Shown: positions 52,827 to 63,823 of the stretch, piece after piece
Numbering within the stretch: the first letter of the stretch is position 1
Layout: every line of letters begins with the position of its first letter
Origin: Anadara kagoshimensis
Taxonomy: Eukaryota > Mollusca > Bivalvia > Arcoida > Arcidae
NCBI GenBank assembly: GCA_021292105.1
Contig: CM037874.1
Location: 35,080,185-35,144,184, forward strand
Reading direction: 5' to 3'
DNA length: 64,000 nt
The notes under the pieces: generated by a model
Database searches by the model: none
The model's input: the letters and a program-made list of their open reading frames with translations, nothing else
What the model was told of the DNA's origin: nothing
Position numbers and translations under genes: made by a program

Positions 52827-53680
52827 GTAAGTTTTATGTTAATTTTTTGTTATGGTTTTATATATTGGTAAAATTTTATGCCGGGTGTGGACATATTCTG
52901 CTATTACAGATATTTTACATGTAAATGTGTATTGGTATCCTCCAGTTTTATTTTAATATTTTTGCTATAAAACTTTATATAGATCCATGTTTTTTATTAT
53001 TTAAACTGACATTTTAAGATATGAATAAAACATGTTTCGGCATTACATTTTGAATCACCCGACTTGCGATACAAAATATTTACCAAAACACAAGAACTTT
53101 GTTATGTTTTATCTAAGGGCGATTTTTAATTTGAAATAATAAAATTAAAAAGATAAACGCAATTTATAAGTATGTGTAAAGTTTTATTGTAACGTTGAAT
53201 TGTTTATTGAAATTGCACATGTTTCTGTTTTACTTAATCGGGGTTAAATTTTAAAAGTCCATACAAAACTTAAAAAAAAACACCATTGATTTATAAGATA
53301 GAATTCCATTTTAACCCTCCACTAAAATTATAATTTTGACTGAAAAAATGACAAATAAATTATATTTATTATATCTAATATTAATGTATTTCTGAAAATA
53401 CCTTAAATGGAATTCACTGGGTGGAGGTTGAAGGGAGGGGGGGGAGTGTTACAAAAGTAAATTCTGCAAATTTATGACTTCTGAATCTACTGATGTTTCA
53501 AAGAAAACTGCAAAGGTTTTCATTTTTAGTAATTCATTTAATACACACCCCCTCCAAAAAAAAAAAAAAATCGTCAAAGCAGGTTTAAATGATAAATGGT
53601 ATCCAACATCATTAGAAATAGAAAGTTATTTCATATTTTAGTACACAAACAAAAAAAACCTGACTACATTTTAATCTGTC
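52827..53680 (+). other. probable intron, nothing recognised
   Basis: AT-rich with G-run (53437) and A-run (53562) only; presumed 5' UTR intron of the flytrap gene. Confidence 0.4.
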
Positions 53681-54288
53681 TATCCATTGTCCAACCCATT
53701 GATAGATACCACTCAGCCAGCAACCCACCCAATTATCCTTCTATTGCCAATTTTTCCATTCATCCATCCAACCACCCTTGGATCTATTCCATCCATCCAT
53801 TCATCTATTAAACCACACATACATCCATCCATCCATCCATCCATCCATTCATTTATCCATCAATCTATTTATGTATCTATCAACCCAACCATCCATCCTT
53901 CTGTCCATACATCCATCCGTCTATTCATGCATCTATTCACCCAACCAACCATCCATCCATCCTTCTGTCTATCCATCCATCCTTCTGTCTATCCATCCAT
54001 CCATCCATCCATCTGTCCATACATCCATCTATATATTCATGCATCCATCCATTCATCCAAACTATCCATCCACCCACCATTCATCCACACATTCATTTAT
54101 TAATCCATTAATTCATGCATCAATCCATCCACCCACCTGTCCATCCAATCATCCATCCATCCATCCATCCATCTATCCATCCTTCCATCCATCCACATCC
54201 ATTCATCTATCTAGCCATCCAACCATTTATTCACCCACCCATTTATCCTTCTATCCATTTACCACTCATCCATCCACCCATCATTTAA
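53681..54288 (+). repeat. ATCC tetranucleotide array
   Basis: A degenerate (ATCC)n tract of about 600 bp that stays open in several frames as HPSI repeats. It ends about 110 bp before the first coding exon of the flytrap receptor. Confidence 0.9.
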
Positions 54289-54398
54289 TTTTTGGCCCAT
54301 TTTAACCATGTAAACTATTTATCCATTCACTAACCATTAATCTTTCCTCATTAAATTTCCACTTCTTTAAACATTTGTTTTATTTCTTCATTTCTAGG

Positions 54399-54591
54399 AT
54401 GTGGATCACTATCGTGAGTTTGTTGTCACTTTTGATTGCTTGCCAAGCACAGAATTTACAAAAGGAGACATGTGATGCAACAAGATCACATGTCAATGTT
54501 GACTTATCAGGTGCTCAAGCTGTGATTGGTGGACTGTTTGAAATCCGGAGCCCAACACAGAATGGATATGCTTGTGGCCAACCCCACAAAG
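54399..54591 (+). CDS. flytrap receptor exon 1 (signal peptide)
   Basis: Begins MWITIVSLLSLLIACQAQ and ends GQPHK plus one base, donor G|GTAAGA. Acceptor TTTCTAG just before the ATG implies an upstream non-coding exon. Confidence 0.82.
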
Positions 54592-55868
54592 GTAAGAATC
54601 AATTCAATTTACATATGTAGTGGTCTGGGTATCTCAGTGGTAGAGCACTTACCTATAGTGCAGGAGGTCCCGAGTTCAATCCCCTTGCTGACCCTTCATT
54701 TTTCTCCTTCCTGTTACAGTTTGGTGGCCAGTGTGGCCCTAGGAAGTGATGGACTGGCAATGTGGAGCCTTTTAAAGTCCATCCTAGGGAATTTGCATGA
54801 GATTTCCCACTTGGGAAACTAAAAAATAACAGGAGAGGAATGTAGTGGTCTGGGTAGCTCAGTGGTAGAGCACTCATATATAGCCCAGGAGGTCCCCGTT
54901 TGATCACCGGTCCGACCCTGCAATTTTCTCCTTCCTGTTACACATACATCATTTAACTGTGTTTAAATTGAGATATAATTGTACAGTTCACTTGCCAAAG
55001 GCTGGTAGCTTTCTTTGAGAACTAACCACCTTGAAATAAATGAATTAATTTTGATTCTGTTGTAAAATCCAATTTCCGCCCACAAACTTATTAACCACAT
55101 GTGATTGTACAATTTAAGCTGTAGATAAATAGAGATAGAGAGAACAATGAAGGGAAATTTTAAGAAAACCTGCTCATAAAGTTTTCCTGCTTATGGTAAA
55201 GCTCAATGCTGTTTAATTTGGAGCACCAGTAATAGTATAAATGTACATTTATAGAGCTTCAAAAACTTCTTTTCAGAAAAAGACTTTGGATTAGATCTAT
55301 TTATTAAATGCACTAACACTTGTGTCTCGCCTATAGATGGCGACGTCTCGATATATACATATTATATACACAGTGTGTCTGTACAACCCTCTGTATCAGG
55401 TCGAGTCCTTTTTTCGTAGTCGTATCACTACGAGTCGCGCTTGCGATACGAAGGGTTGTACATACACACTGTGTATATGATATTTTTATCTAACATTTCC
55501 TATTAGGTCATTAAAATAATAAAAACCCAATACTTTATGTGAAAAAATGCATTTTACCGCAGAAAACCACTGAACTATGTTATGACATGTTTTGTAGTAA
55601 TGACGTCATTGTTTACATTTGACAAAGTAGAGATTCCCCAATGACGTCACAATAAGAAGTGCACATGTACTTTACCGCAAATGTTGTATCACCACACTGT
55701 GGTGATACAAGAGTGGTGATACAAGATTCTGTATCACGCGTGTTCGATAAAACTTGTATTTCATCAAATACAGACAGAAAAACTAGTCTAATGTTAGATA
55801 AAAGTGAAATATTCTTGACTGGGACGTTAAACACCATTACTCAACTCAACTCTCATACATGATAACAA

Positions 55869-55906
<38 letters not shown>

Positions 55907-58900
55907 ATTTTTGCTTTCAATAAATATATACATGTACATGTAAAGTAATACGTATAACGGGTAATTTACGTGGTTATTGAATTTACGTGTATATATGCAG
56001 ACACATTTTAACCGCGAAAATTAAAATTGAGTAATATATACATTATACGATATTATTTTTCTTCTAAACCCTCAACCGCGAAAATTAAAATCGCAAAAAA
56101 TTTGATAGGTTTTAAATCACTATAAAATCGTGAAAATTTTGTACCGTGAAAATTACCAGTGATATACACATGTACCATATTTGTTTCAGAATTGATACAG
56201 ATATATGAAGCTGCAGTGTGGGCCTTAAACAAAGTCAATACTAATGTCCTGAACGCTGCTGGTATCAAGTTAGGTAAGTCTATTTGTAATCAAAAACAAA
56301 CATACTAATACATGTCTGAATCAAAATCCAGAAGCAAAGTAAAAACTTTGGAACTGACAAGTTAGATAAGACGTGTGAACTTCCACCAGGAAAGTGAGGC
56401 CGGGTGCGGAAGAATAAGTGCCTCCTGTTTAACTAGCTACACCCGCCATGTGCCTAATCAAAATTGTGTGAAAGGAACATTGAACTATAGGAAGTCAAGA
56501 GGATTGAAATGGTTCCGAGTTCTCTATTGATTACGGTAGAGTGCTCACAATCACTTTGTATGTATACAACCACACTAGAGCAATTGAAAGAGTGCTTGTT
56601 CCATAGGTTGGAGGTCGTGGGTTCGAAGCTGGCCAGGGTCTGACCTAGACTTAATAAAAGGTATTCTTTAGCCAAGCACTGAAAGTCACAAGGTCCTTCG
56701 GGAGTGAGCTTAAAAACCAATGCCCCATGTCACTGCAGGTGTTACACATTAAAAGAACCATTCCTGCAAATTGCCCTAAGCACACTACAAAGGTAAAAAA
56801 AAATTGTCACTTCACCTATAGCTGGTGACTCCTCAATATAAATGGAATATTCTTGACAGGGACCTAAAACCTTATTCAATCAATTAAATACTTTGATTCT
56901 AGGAGGTCAGGGGTTCAAATACAGTGATTTTATTTTGATATTGGGGTTATTGTAACAAATAAAGCATGAGAAGGCATGATTATATATGCAAATAAAGACA
57001 ATGCTGTTATTATCAGTATATACATTTTAGTCTCAACCATGTTTATAAATACTGTCATCAGATGGTGAACAACTTATTAATGTATTATTATTACTACATG
57101 TATTATTATTATATTTCAGGTATGAGGGCCTTTGATACTTGTGGAATGCGTTCCATTGCCCTGAAATATGCTGAGGAATTTTATCCCCAGTATTCAGCTA
57201 TGCAGTCATCCTGCTCAGTTAATTCTACCATTTCTCTAGGTAAGACATTGTACTAAGTAATATACAACTAAAGTAAATGAGTTAAACGGAACCGGTTGTT
57301 ATTAAAGGAAATGTGTATTTCACATACCGATACTTGTTGTCTTAAAATATAATAAAGCATCATTGTAATGTGCTCTGATTACATTGCTACATGAATCATT
57401 TCAATAGACATTATCATCAACCAATCAAGCAAGCAATGGTTCAATCAACCAATCAATTAAGCAATGGTTCAATCAATCAAGCAATGGTTCAAGCAATGAT
57501 TCAATCAATCAAGCAATGGTTCAATCAATTAAGCAATCAAGCAAACAATTGTTCAATCAAACAATGGTTCAATCAATCAATTAAGCAATGGTTCAATCAA
57601 TCAAGCAATGGTTCAATCAATCAAGCAATGATTCAATCAATCAAGCAATGGTTTAATCAACCAATCAATCAAGCAATGGTTCAATCAACCAATCAATTAA
57701 GCAATCAAGCATTGGTTCAATCAATGAAACAATGGCACAATCAACCAATGGTTCAAACAAGCAATCAAGCAAGCATTTATTCCAGAAAGTGTAGGATATG
57801 TATAGAAAGACCACCTAAGCCAGAAAAAGCAATCTTTATTTACAACATGCATGTATTTAAACAAGTATTTATAGTCATCAATTACAGTAAAAATCTTGTT
57901 ATAAGATCCTTCAATAATTTTGCCACCTCCCTGCCAATGTTTTGAAGTAAAAAAAACAACATTTATTCAAAGCCTTCCCTAATTAATCACCAAACACCTT
58001 TATAACACTAATATTTTACTTAAACAATAATGGTGATAAATCAAGGTTTTACTGTATATTAAATTTAATATTTGTTTATTGTATACATATTTAATTTGGT
58101 GTGTATTTATTTTCGTGGTATAAAATATTTTAACATATCTGCATAGTTAAATTTTCGCGTTTGTGAAATATGCACTATAACACAATAAGCATAATATATT
58201 TTTCGCTCAGTATTAATTTTCGCATATAGCATAGAACTGCGAAATAAGTGAAAATTAGTACACAGTGAAAATAAATACAGTTACAGTATGTATAATTATT
58301 GTACCGGTAAAATTATGACTAGAAACAATATTAGACTCTATTCTCACCACATTTTAACATATCCTCGGATAAAGTGCAAAATTCAGTAAAATAATATGTC
58401 ATGTAACTTCAAATATTTTACTTTTGACAGGATTTCTTGGACCACTTTCTAGTTGGACATCCAAACCAGTAGCAGCCCTGGGTTCTTCCTGGCCAGTTTC
58501 TATACTGTCACCCCGTGCATCATCAGCAGAGCTCAGCAATAAACATATGTATCCTTATTTCCTGAGAACATCACCTTCTCTAGCTGGTCAGATGAGGGTG
58601 AGTATACTCTCTCTCTCTCTCTCTTTTTCTCTCTCTCTGTGGATGTTTTAACAATGAAAAATGAGGAAAATGTGAGAGAAATACGGTAGTGGGGACATGT
58701 GAGATAAAAGGATATTTGAGAGTACATTTACCTGCAATGTGGTGACAATTTGTTTTTGTTTGGACAGTGTCAAATGTTTCCACATAGCCTAACCCTACTC
58801 CATTAAAATAGCATTTTCAAGGCATTTCAAATAATCTACCATAAATCTGAAGATGTGAGTTTTACATTTACACCATTGGTAGTGTTCTCACTAAGAGGAT

Positions 58901-58916
58901 GATGTAGCTAATATTT

Positions 58917-59000
<84 letters not shown>

Positions 59001-62000
59001 TTACTTGACAGATTTTGCAGTAACTTATTGACATTGGGATATTAAAATTTGGTTCAATAAAAGGGTAATAATTTTTTGTTATTTTTCAGGCAATTTTAGC
59101 TACTTTGAACCAGTTGTCATGGAAACAAATTGTTGCTATTAGAACTGATAGTGACTATGGTACTGATGGCTACAGCATGTTCTTAAAGCAGGCTTATAAC
59201 CAAGGAATCTGTATCACAAAAGTAATAGTCGTCCCTGCATTGGGCAGCGTCACAGAATACAGCCAACTCTTAAACAATCTCGGAAATTATGGTGTCAAGG
59301 CTGCCTTGTTCTTTGGTTCATATGTAAATGCTGTAACCGTGCTTGATGCCTTGGAAAGGGTCAATAATACCAGATCTATGCACTACATGTTTACTGATCT
59401 AAACTTAATGGAGACCTATTCCTCGAGACTGGCTCAAGGAGCCACCTTCATAGGTCCAGAAATGAAGGAAGTGACTGAATTCGCAACTTACTTCACCAGC
59501 CTTAACGAAAATTCTCCACCAGTCCATAACCCCTGGTATAAAGACTGGTATATGACACAATATGACTGTAACCTTAATGTTAACTACCCACCCTTTGTTG
59601 GTAAAACAAGCTGTACTCCTCTGACGGCATCACAGAAATTGGCTAATTTCAGACAGGTGCCCTATGTAACATCGACTGTTAAAGCAGTATACGCCTATGC
59701 CAAGGCCTTGAGAGAAGCACATAAACAGAAATGTTCGTCTTTCTCTGGGACCTGTAACGGACTCCAGCAGATGACAACACAAGATTTTCATAATAATTAT
59801 CTGAAAAGAGTAAATTTCCAGGTTAGTAACATAAATATGTCTTATTTTTGGTGGGAGGCGGGTGGGTGGACCTCCATGCCCGAGTTAAAACATGTCAGAT
59901 GTTACCCGAGGTGGGCCCTTGGTGGCCGAGTGGCCTATAGTGCCAGCTTACCGATCACAGTGACGCTCCTGTCTCTGTTCAAATCCTGTTGCCTAGGTTT
60001 GAATCTGGCCACTCAAAGCAGATCTTAGTGTGAGAAATGTGTCTGTACACTTGCCCAAAGTCAGTGGTTATCCCAGAACTGACCACTTTGATACACTAGT
60101 AAGTGAAAGGATCTTGAGTGGGGCTTAAATCAACATTACTCAACTCGACTCACCGTTGGTGCTGGTTTTCATCCCCTGCCTTTTAAAGAAAGAGGAGGAT
60201 AGTAAAATAGAGTTTCGGTCCGTCCAAAATTCTTGCCTGCGCAAATTCTCAAAAACTATGAAGCACTATTTCAAGAAACTTGGTGCAAAGCATCAACATT
60301 GATAGGAGATGCACATATCTGATTATTAACCCGAATTGGTCTGCTCATTATTCTGGGAGTTATGACCCTTTGACTGAAAAAAATATCCTTCTGGCAGGAG
60401 ATCCTAATTTTACTGAATTTACTTGTTATACACTGTTACTTACATGTCAAGTTTGTTCTATTTTTATGTTTAATACTCAGAGTTGACATCTTGCTGGCAG
60501 TCTGTCTGTCTGTCCATCTGTCCATCTGTCATACTTTGGATTTCAAGGAATAATAGGGGTTCAGATTTGTTTTGTAAAGGAAGGTCCAGGACCTTTTGCC
60601 TTTGTTTTTGGCAGGTCCCACATTCAGTTTTGAAAGTCCAATATCCATGTGCAAATAATTAACAAAATAATAGAATAATCTTAAAAAGAATAATCTTAAA
60701 ATGAGGTTCATATTATTAAAAATGACAGGTACATCAGACATTTTCAGTCCAAATATCAATAGTCCCAATGTAATATCAAAAGGTCTTGGACCTCGAACTT
60801 GGGTAATTTTGAACCCCTGAATGACTTATGTTTTATTACACCACAGCTAAATTTCCTGTTATCTGTTTGGATGATAGCCAGTTGACAAAATAAATGTCCT
60901 CCATTGATGTCACGTTTATGCTGTGGTGTATTATATAGTGTATTGCTAACAAGTCACTTCAATTTAAACATTGGAATTTTCGTAATATTTCATAATTTGG
61001 ACTGAAAATTCGCTTCAAATTAAGCAAAATTTTGAATTCGGCATTTCGAATTAAACAAATTTACATAGAAATACATAGCGATCTGACGGGACCATTTGTA
61101 TCATTTAGATTTAAGCGAAATTTTGATTCAACCGATTTCAAATTAACGAGAGTTGACTGTATAGTAAAACAATTTTTTTGGTCTCTATTTTACAGTTTTC
61201 TGCTCAAGATGGAATCCCAAGCTTAATTGGAGAAAGTGTCAGTTTTGACTCTAACGGAGACATGCCTGTTTCTTCATTTGCCATACATAATTATAATAAC
61301 AGAAATGGTGGCATTTTCAAATTTGAAAAAGTAAGTATTATTACAATTATATTATACATTGATTACCTTTGAGTGAGGTACATATGAACATTTGTTCATC
61401 CTTAACCCAAAGCCCGAGGGAAATGTGATTTTTTAAGGGTAAACAAATGTTCATATCTCCTTCAAACAAAGGCAATAAATTGTTTATTATACTGAAAGAT
61501 AACCATGGTAATAAGAAAGACAGAAGAAAGAAAAATATTTTATCGTACTTTTCTAATGAGGTATAATCAAAGTGCTTGTATATGTGAAAAATAATTTGTT
61601 GTTTGTCTCGTTCATTCATGGTTTCAGAAATATACTTATCAATAATTCAATTCTATCCTTTAATTTATTGTTAAGATATTGGACTGGATGGGTAGGTTCC
61701 TACACATGTAAATTCATAGGTCAAGGTGTCCATTAAAACAACGAAAAATTGGGACATCACAATAAAACCTCGATTCATCGCCACCATTTGTTCAGTCAAA
61801 TTTTAGCATTATAAAGGGGTTTGGTGATAAATTGGGGGAGGGAGGTAGATAAAGAATAACATAAACAAAATGGCTTTTGGGACTTCAAAATAGTGTGGCG
61901 ATAAGCGAGGTGGCAAAGTTATCGAAGGGCCTTATAACGAGGTTTTACTGTATGTGTATCGCTATGCTTCTGTCGAGAGAAAGATTTTTGAGTTATCAAC

Positions 62001-63557
62001 AGTTTACTGTATATCTTAACTTTTTATCGGTGACGTCTTGATATAAGTGAAATATTCTTAACTTTGAACACCATGACTCAACTCAACTCAACTCAACTCA
62101 ACTCAACTCAACTTTTTATCTTGTAGGCTGGTACATATATATCAGAGACCCTGAATTTGAACAACAGTAAAATTGTGTCCTATAATGGCGTTGGGGCTTC
62201 TTTGTGTCCAGCGGGAGGTTGCGGGTCATGTCTCGTAGAGAGAGGAATGGTAGACTTCTACTATACTCCCGGAGACGTGGTTATAGGTGGTGCCTTTAGT
62301 GTACACAGACAAGGAATGGAACCATTTTCATGTGGCAGTACGTATCCAGGTGGCCATTCCAGTGCCGCAGCATTTGCTTATGGTCTGGCAACAGCTAAAT
62401 CTCAGTTACCGGGGATTCTTAACGGAGTGTCACTTGGTGGTATTATTATGGACCTATGCGATAGTGCTGAAACAGGTCTGTTGTTCATGAACAATGTGCT
62501 TGGAGAACGCCATATTGTTTACGACAAGAAAGGTCAGTTGGTTGACCCAAATAATATCGAGTCATTTGTAGAGGTTATGGGTAGTGGCACAACAAAAGAC
62601 TTTTCCAAGGGACTGTATCCATTTAGATTACCGGAAGTAGGAGTCATTGCTACAAGTGCAGATCTGTCTGATAAAGCGGAGTATCCATACTTTACAAGAG
62701 TTGTCCCAGCAGACGACAAACAAGCCGGTGCTGTAATAAGTCTGCTGGCCAACATGGGATGGACCTATATTCAGACATTACAAGGTGCTAACGATTATTC
62801 TAGGAGTGGTATTATGATGCTGAAAAATATCGGTAAATATCACAGTATTTGTGTCTCTGCCTCTTACGAATTTGGAACAGATGGCTCCTACAGTGAAATT
62901 CTGCAGAAGTTACGATCCAACCAGAAAGCTAGGGCTGTTGTCATTTTTGCGGGAACTTCTGACACAAGAGGGTTGTTACAGGCTATTAAAGATTCAAACA
63001 TCCCACAGGATTTTGTAATTATTGGAACTGATTTCTGGGGAAAGAGTAACAAGTTGATAGCTGGATATGAAGATGTTGCCAATGGTGCTATCACTATTGA
63101 GCCATCTCCGTATGGTACATCAGGATTTAAAGCTTGGCTGAATACACTGAATCCAAGGGCAGCCATGGATATCCCATGGTTCAAAGAATGGTATCAGATT
63201 GCTTATAATTGCTACATTGATGTTGAAAATCGTGGAAAGTACCTCACTGAGTGTCAGAATTCACCCATTACCAATGCTCCTAATTATGATGAAGGATATG
63301 GTCTATCATACACTATTAATGCTGTTTATGCAGTTGCCAAGGCGTTGGATAAAACACTGACCTTCTTTTGCGGAAACGGCTACTCCGGAGTGTGCTCCAA
63401 TTTCAGAGCCTCAGAGTATACTTCCAAAATATTACTGGAATATTTGCATAATATTACCTTTTCTGCTGAAAATAATAAACAGTTTGAGATGATCAATGGA
63501 GAAGGGACTGGACAGTACAACGTCTACAGCTACAGACAAAATGGAGGCTATGTCAAT
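54399..63557 (+). CDS. tandem Venus-flytrap (mGluR-type) receptor, 5' seven exons; continues beyond window
   Basis: Exons: 54399-54591, 56190-56273, 57120-57239, 58431-58597, 59090-59821, 61196-61330 and 62127-63557; phases 1,1,1,0,0,0 all match, giving 954 residues in the window. A signal peptide (WITIVSLLSLLIACQA) precedes flytrap domain 1 (about 35-500). Family marks there are IGGLFEI, ELSNKHMYPYFLRTSP, the NPWYKDWYMTQYDCNLN block and VSFDSNGDMP, all paralleling metabotropic glutamate receptors. A short Cys-rich linker (CPAGGCGSC, 504-512) then leads to domain 2 (from about 526): PGDVVIGGAFSVHRQG, DLCDSAETGLLF, DLSDKAEYPYFTRVVP and IPWFKEWYQIAYNC. Canonical mGluRs have one flytrap, a nine-Cys domain and a 7TM core; here the nine-Cys domain after flytrap 1 is reduced to three Cys and replaced by a second flytrap. 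What follows domain 2 is outside the window. The ligand is unknown. Confidence 0.85.
54622..54950 (+). repeat. two tandem tRNA-like modules (SINE family D?)
   Basis: TAGTGGTCTGGGTAGCTCAG with AGAGCAC, then AGGAGGTCCC and TTTCTCCTTCCTGTTAC occurs at 54622-54720 and again at 54842-54945. The A box is well kept in both; the B box (GAGTTCAATCCC) only in the first. They lie in flytrap intron 1. Confidence 0.65.
55318..55358 (+). mobile_element. SINE family A remnant, left of a nested insertion
   Basis: GTGTCTCGCCTATAGATGGC and GACGTCTCGATATA are the pre-3' body of family A; the 3' end resumes at 55804-55850. Confidence 0.65.
55359..55803. mobile_element. composite TIR insertion with long palindromes, inside a SINE
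   Basis: 55359-55485 is a palindrome (arms ATACACAGTGTGT and TGTACAACCCT with complements). 55494-55803 has inverted ends TTTTATCTAACATT and AATGTTAGATAAAA, plus a perfect palindrome GTATCACCACACTGTGGTGA at about 55686. Two full CRE palindromes TGACGTCA lie at 55601-55608 and 55642-55649. Confidence 0.6.
55804..55850 (+). mobile_element. SINE family A 3' end, right of the nested insertion
   Basis: GTGAAATATTCTTGACTGGG and TTAAACACCATTACTCAACT are the standard 3' end of family A. Confidence 0.75.
56190..56273 (+). CDS. flytrap receptor exon 2
   Basis: Encodes ELIQIYEAAVWALNKVNTNV and LNAAGIKL, the first long helix of lobe 1. Phase 1 at both ends. Confidence 0.85.
56570..56880 (+). mobile_element. 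SINE family A, diverged copy
   Basis: GAGCAATTGAAAGAGTGCTT (A box) and GGGTTCGAAGC (B box) are followed by AGCCAAGCACTGAAAGTCAC and a TTCTTGACAGGGACC 3' end. Confidence 0.7.
57120..57239 (+). CDS. flytrap receptor exon 3
   Basis: Encodes GMRAFDTCGMRSIALKYAEE to NSTISL, comparable to the DTC block of mGluRs. Phase 1 at both ends. Confidence 0.85.
57391..57790 (+). repeat. CAATCAAG-type minisatellite
   Basis: About 25 degenerate units built from CAATCAATCAAGCAATGGTT. The tract stays open as an NQSIKQWF repeat, but it lies in flytrap intron 3 without splice logic. Confidence 0.88.
57889..58060 (+). mobile_element. 'AAACCTCG' MITE
   Basis: ACAGTAAAAATCTTGTTATA at the left and AAATCAAGGTTTTACTGTA at the right are inverted. 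Confidence 0.7.
58083..58288. mobile_element. MITE, 'TTTACAGT/TTCGCG' family
   Basis: TGTGTATTTATTTTCGTGGT and AAAATAAATACAGTTACAGT are the arms; it directly abuts the preceding MITE. Confidence 0.6.
58431..58597 (+). CDS. flytrap receptor exon 4 (ligand-pocket edge)
   Basis: Encodes GFLGPLSSWTSKPVAALGSS and the ILSPRASSAELSNKHMYPYF segment that corresponds to the mGluR YASTSPELSD pocket loop, ending AGQMR. Phase 0 out. Confidence 0.87.
58912..58996 (+). repeat. CT microsatellite
   Basis: About 39 perfect CT units ending 93 bp before exon 5; a shorter CT tract at 58606-58639 lies 10 bp after the exon 4 donor. Confidence 0.95.
59090..59821 (+). CDS. flytrap receptor exon 5 (lobe 2)
   Basis: A 732-base exon from AILATLNQLSWKQIVAIRTD to YLKRVNFQ, covering most of lobe 2 and the NPWYKDWYMTQYDC block. 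Phase 0 at both ends. Confidence 0.9.
59909..60155 (+). mobile_element. SINE family B, well-preserved head
   Basis: GGCCCTTGGTGGCCGAGTGG is a good type-II tRNA A box; GGTTTGAATCTGG and GTGTGAGAAATGTG follow, with a 3' CATTACTCAACTCGACTC tail shared with family A. Confidence 0.75.
60156..61195 (+). other. flytrap intron 5, dispersed repeat debris
   Basis: 60160-60420 resembles the 25560-25985 repeat (TTATGACCCTTTGACTG). The rest holds nothing recognisable. Confidence 0.45.
61196..61330 (+). CDS. flytrap receptor exon 6
   Basis: Encodes FSAQDGIPSLIGESVSFDSN to GGIFKFEK, the returning lobe-1 strands of domain 1. Phase 0 at both ends. Confidence 0.87.
61757..61952 (+). mobile_element. 'AAACCTCG' MITE, best-kept ends
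   Basis: CAATAAAACCTCGATTCATC at the left and TTATAACGAGGTTTTACTG at the right, followed by TA. Confidence 0.75.
62025..62112 (+). mobile_element. SINE family A 3' end with ACTCA tail
   Basis: GACGTCTTGATATAAGTGAA is followed by a tail of eight ACTCA units ending 14 bp before the exon 7 acceptor. It shows that the family tail is a pentanucleotide repeat. Confidence 0.75.
62127..63557 (+). CDS. flytrap receptor exon 7 (end of domain 1, linker, whole domain 2)
   Basis: A 1431-base exon, 477 codons, phase 0 at both ends (donor GTCAAT|GTAAGT). It carries the last strand of domain 1 (AGTYISETLN), a three-Cys linker and all of flytrap domain 2 without introns. Confidence 0.92.
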
Positions 63558-63598
63558 GTAAGTACACCTGCACTTGTCTCACACATGTCTCTTAGTAT

Positions 63599-63823
63599 AG
63601 GTGAACAACATTGACCTGTTCACTTGACCTTTAAAATTTTATCATGGACCAGTTCATTATGTAGAGGGAATACAGGTGTTATTTGTGTCTATATCATGCG
63701 AAAAATGTGTATTTTTGTATTAACTATGAACCCTACCACTACCCATATATTGGTTGAATCATGGTACACAAAATTTATTCTAATGAAAGGTCAAGTGGAG
63801 AGGTCAATGTTGTTTGCCTATAA
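63599..63823. mobile_element. MITE, 'CAACATTGACC' family, 41 bp after flytrap exon 7
   Basis: TAGGTGAACAACATTGACCT at the left, GTCAATGTTGTTTGCCTATA at the right; interior as in 20847-21102. Confidence 0.75.

Noticed and set aside
53687-54305. Long open frames of HPSIHPSI type
   Set aside because: They are translations of the ATCC microsatellite, open in several frames, with no start context or splice logic.
57391-57945. 184-codon open frame rich in NQSIKQWF
   Set aside because: It is a translated CAATCAAG minisatellite inside an intron of the flytrap gene.
9662-62112. tRNA genes (several GTAGCTCAGTTGGTAGAG / GGTTCGAACC pairs)
   Set aside because: All are heads of dispersed SINEs with a common non-tRNA body; stems do not close as cloverleaves and B boxes are often damaged.
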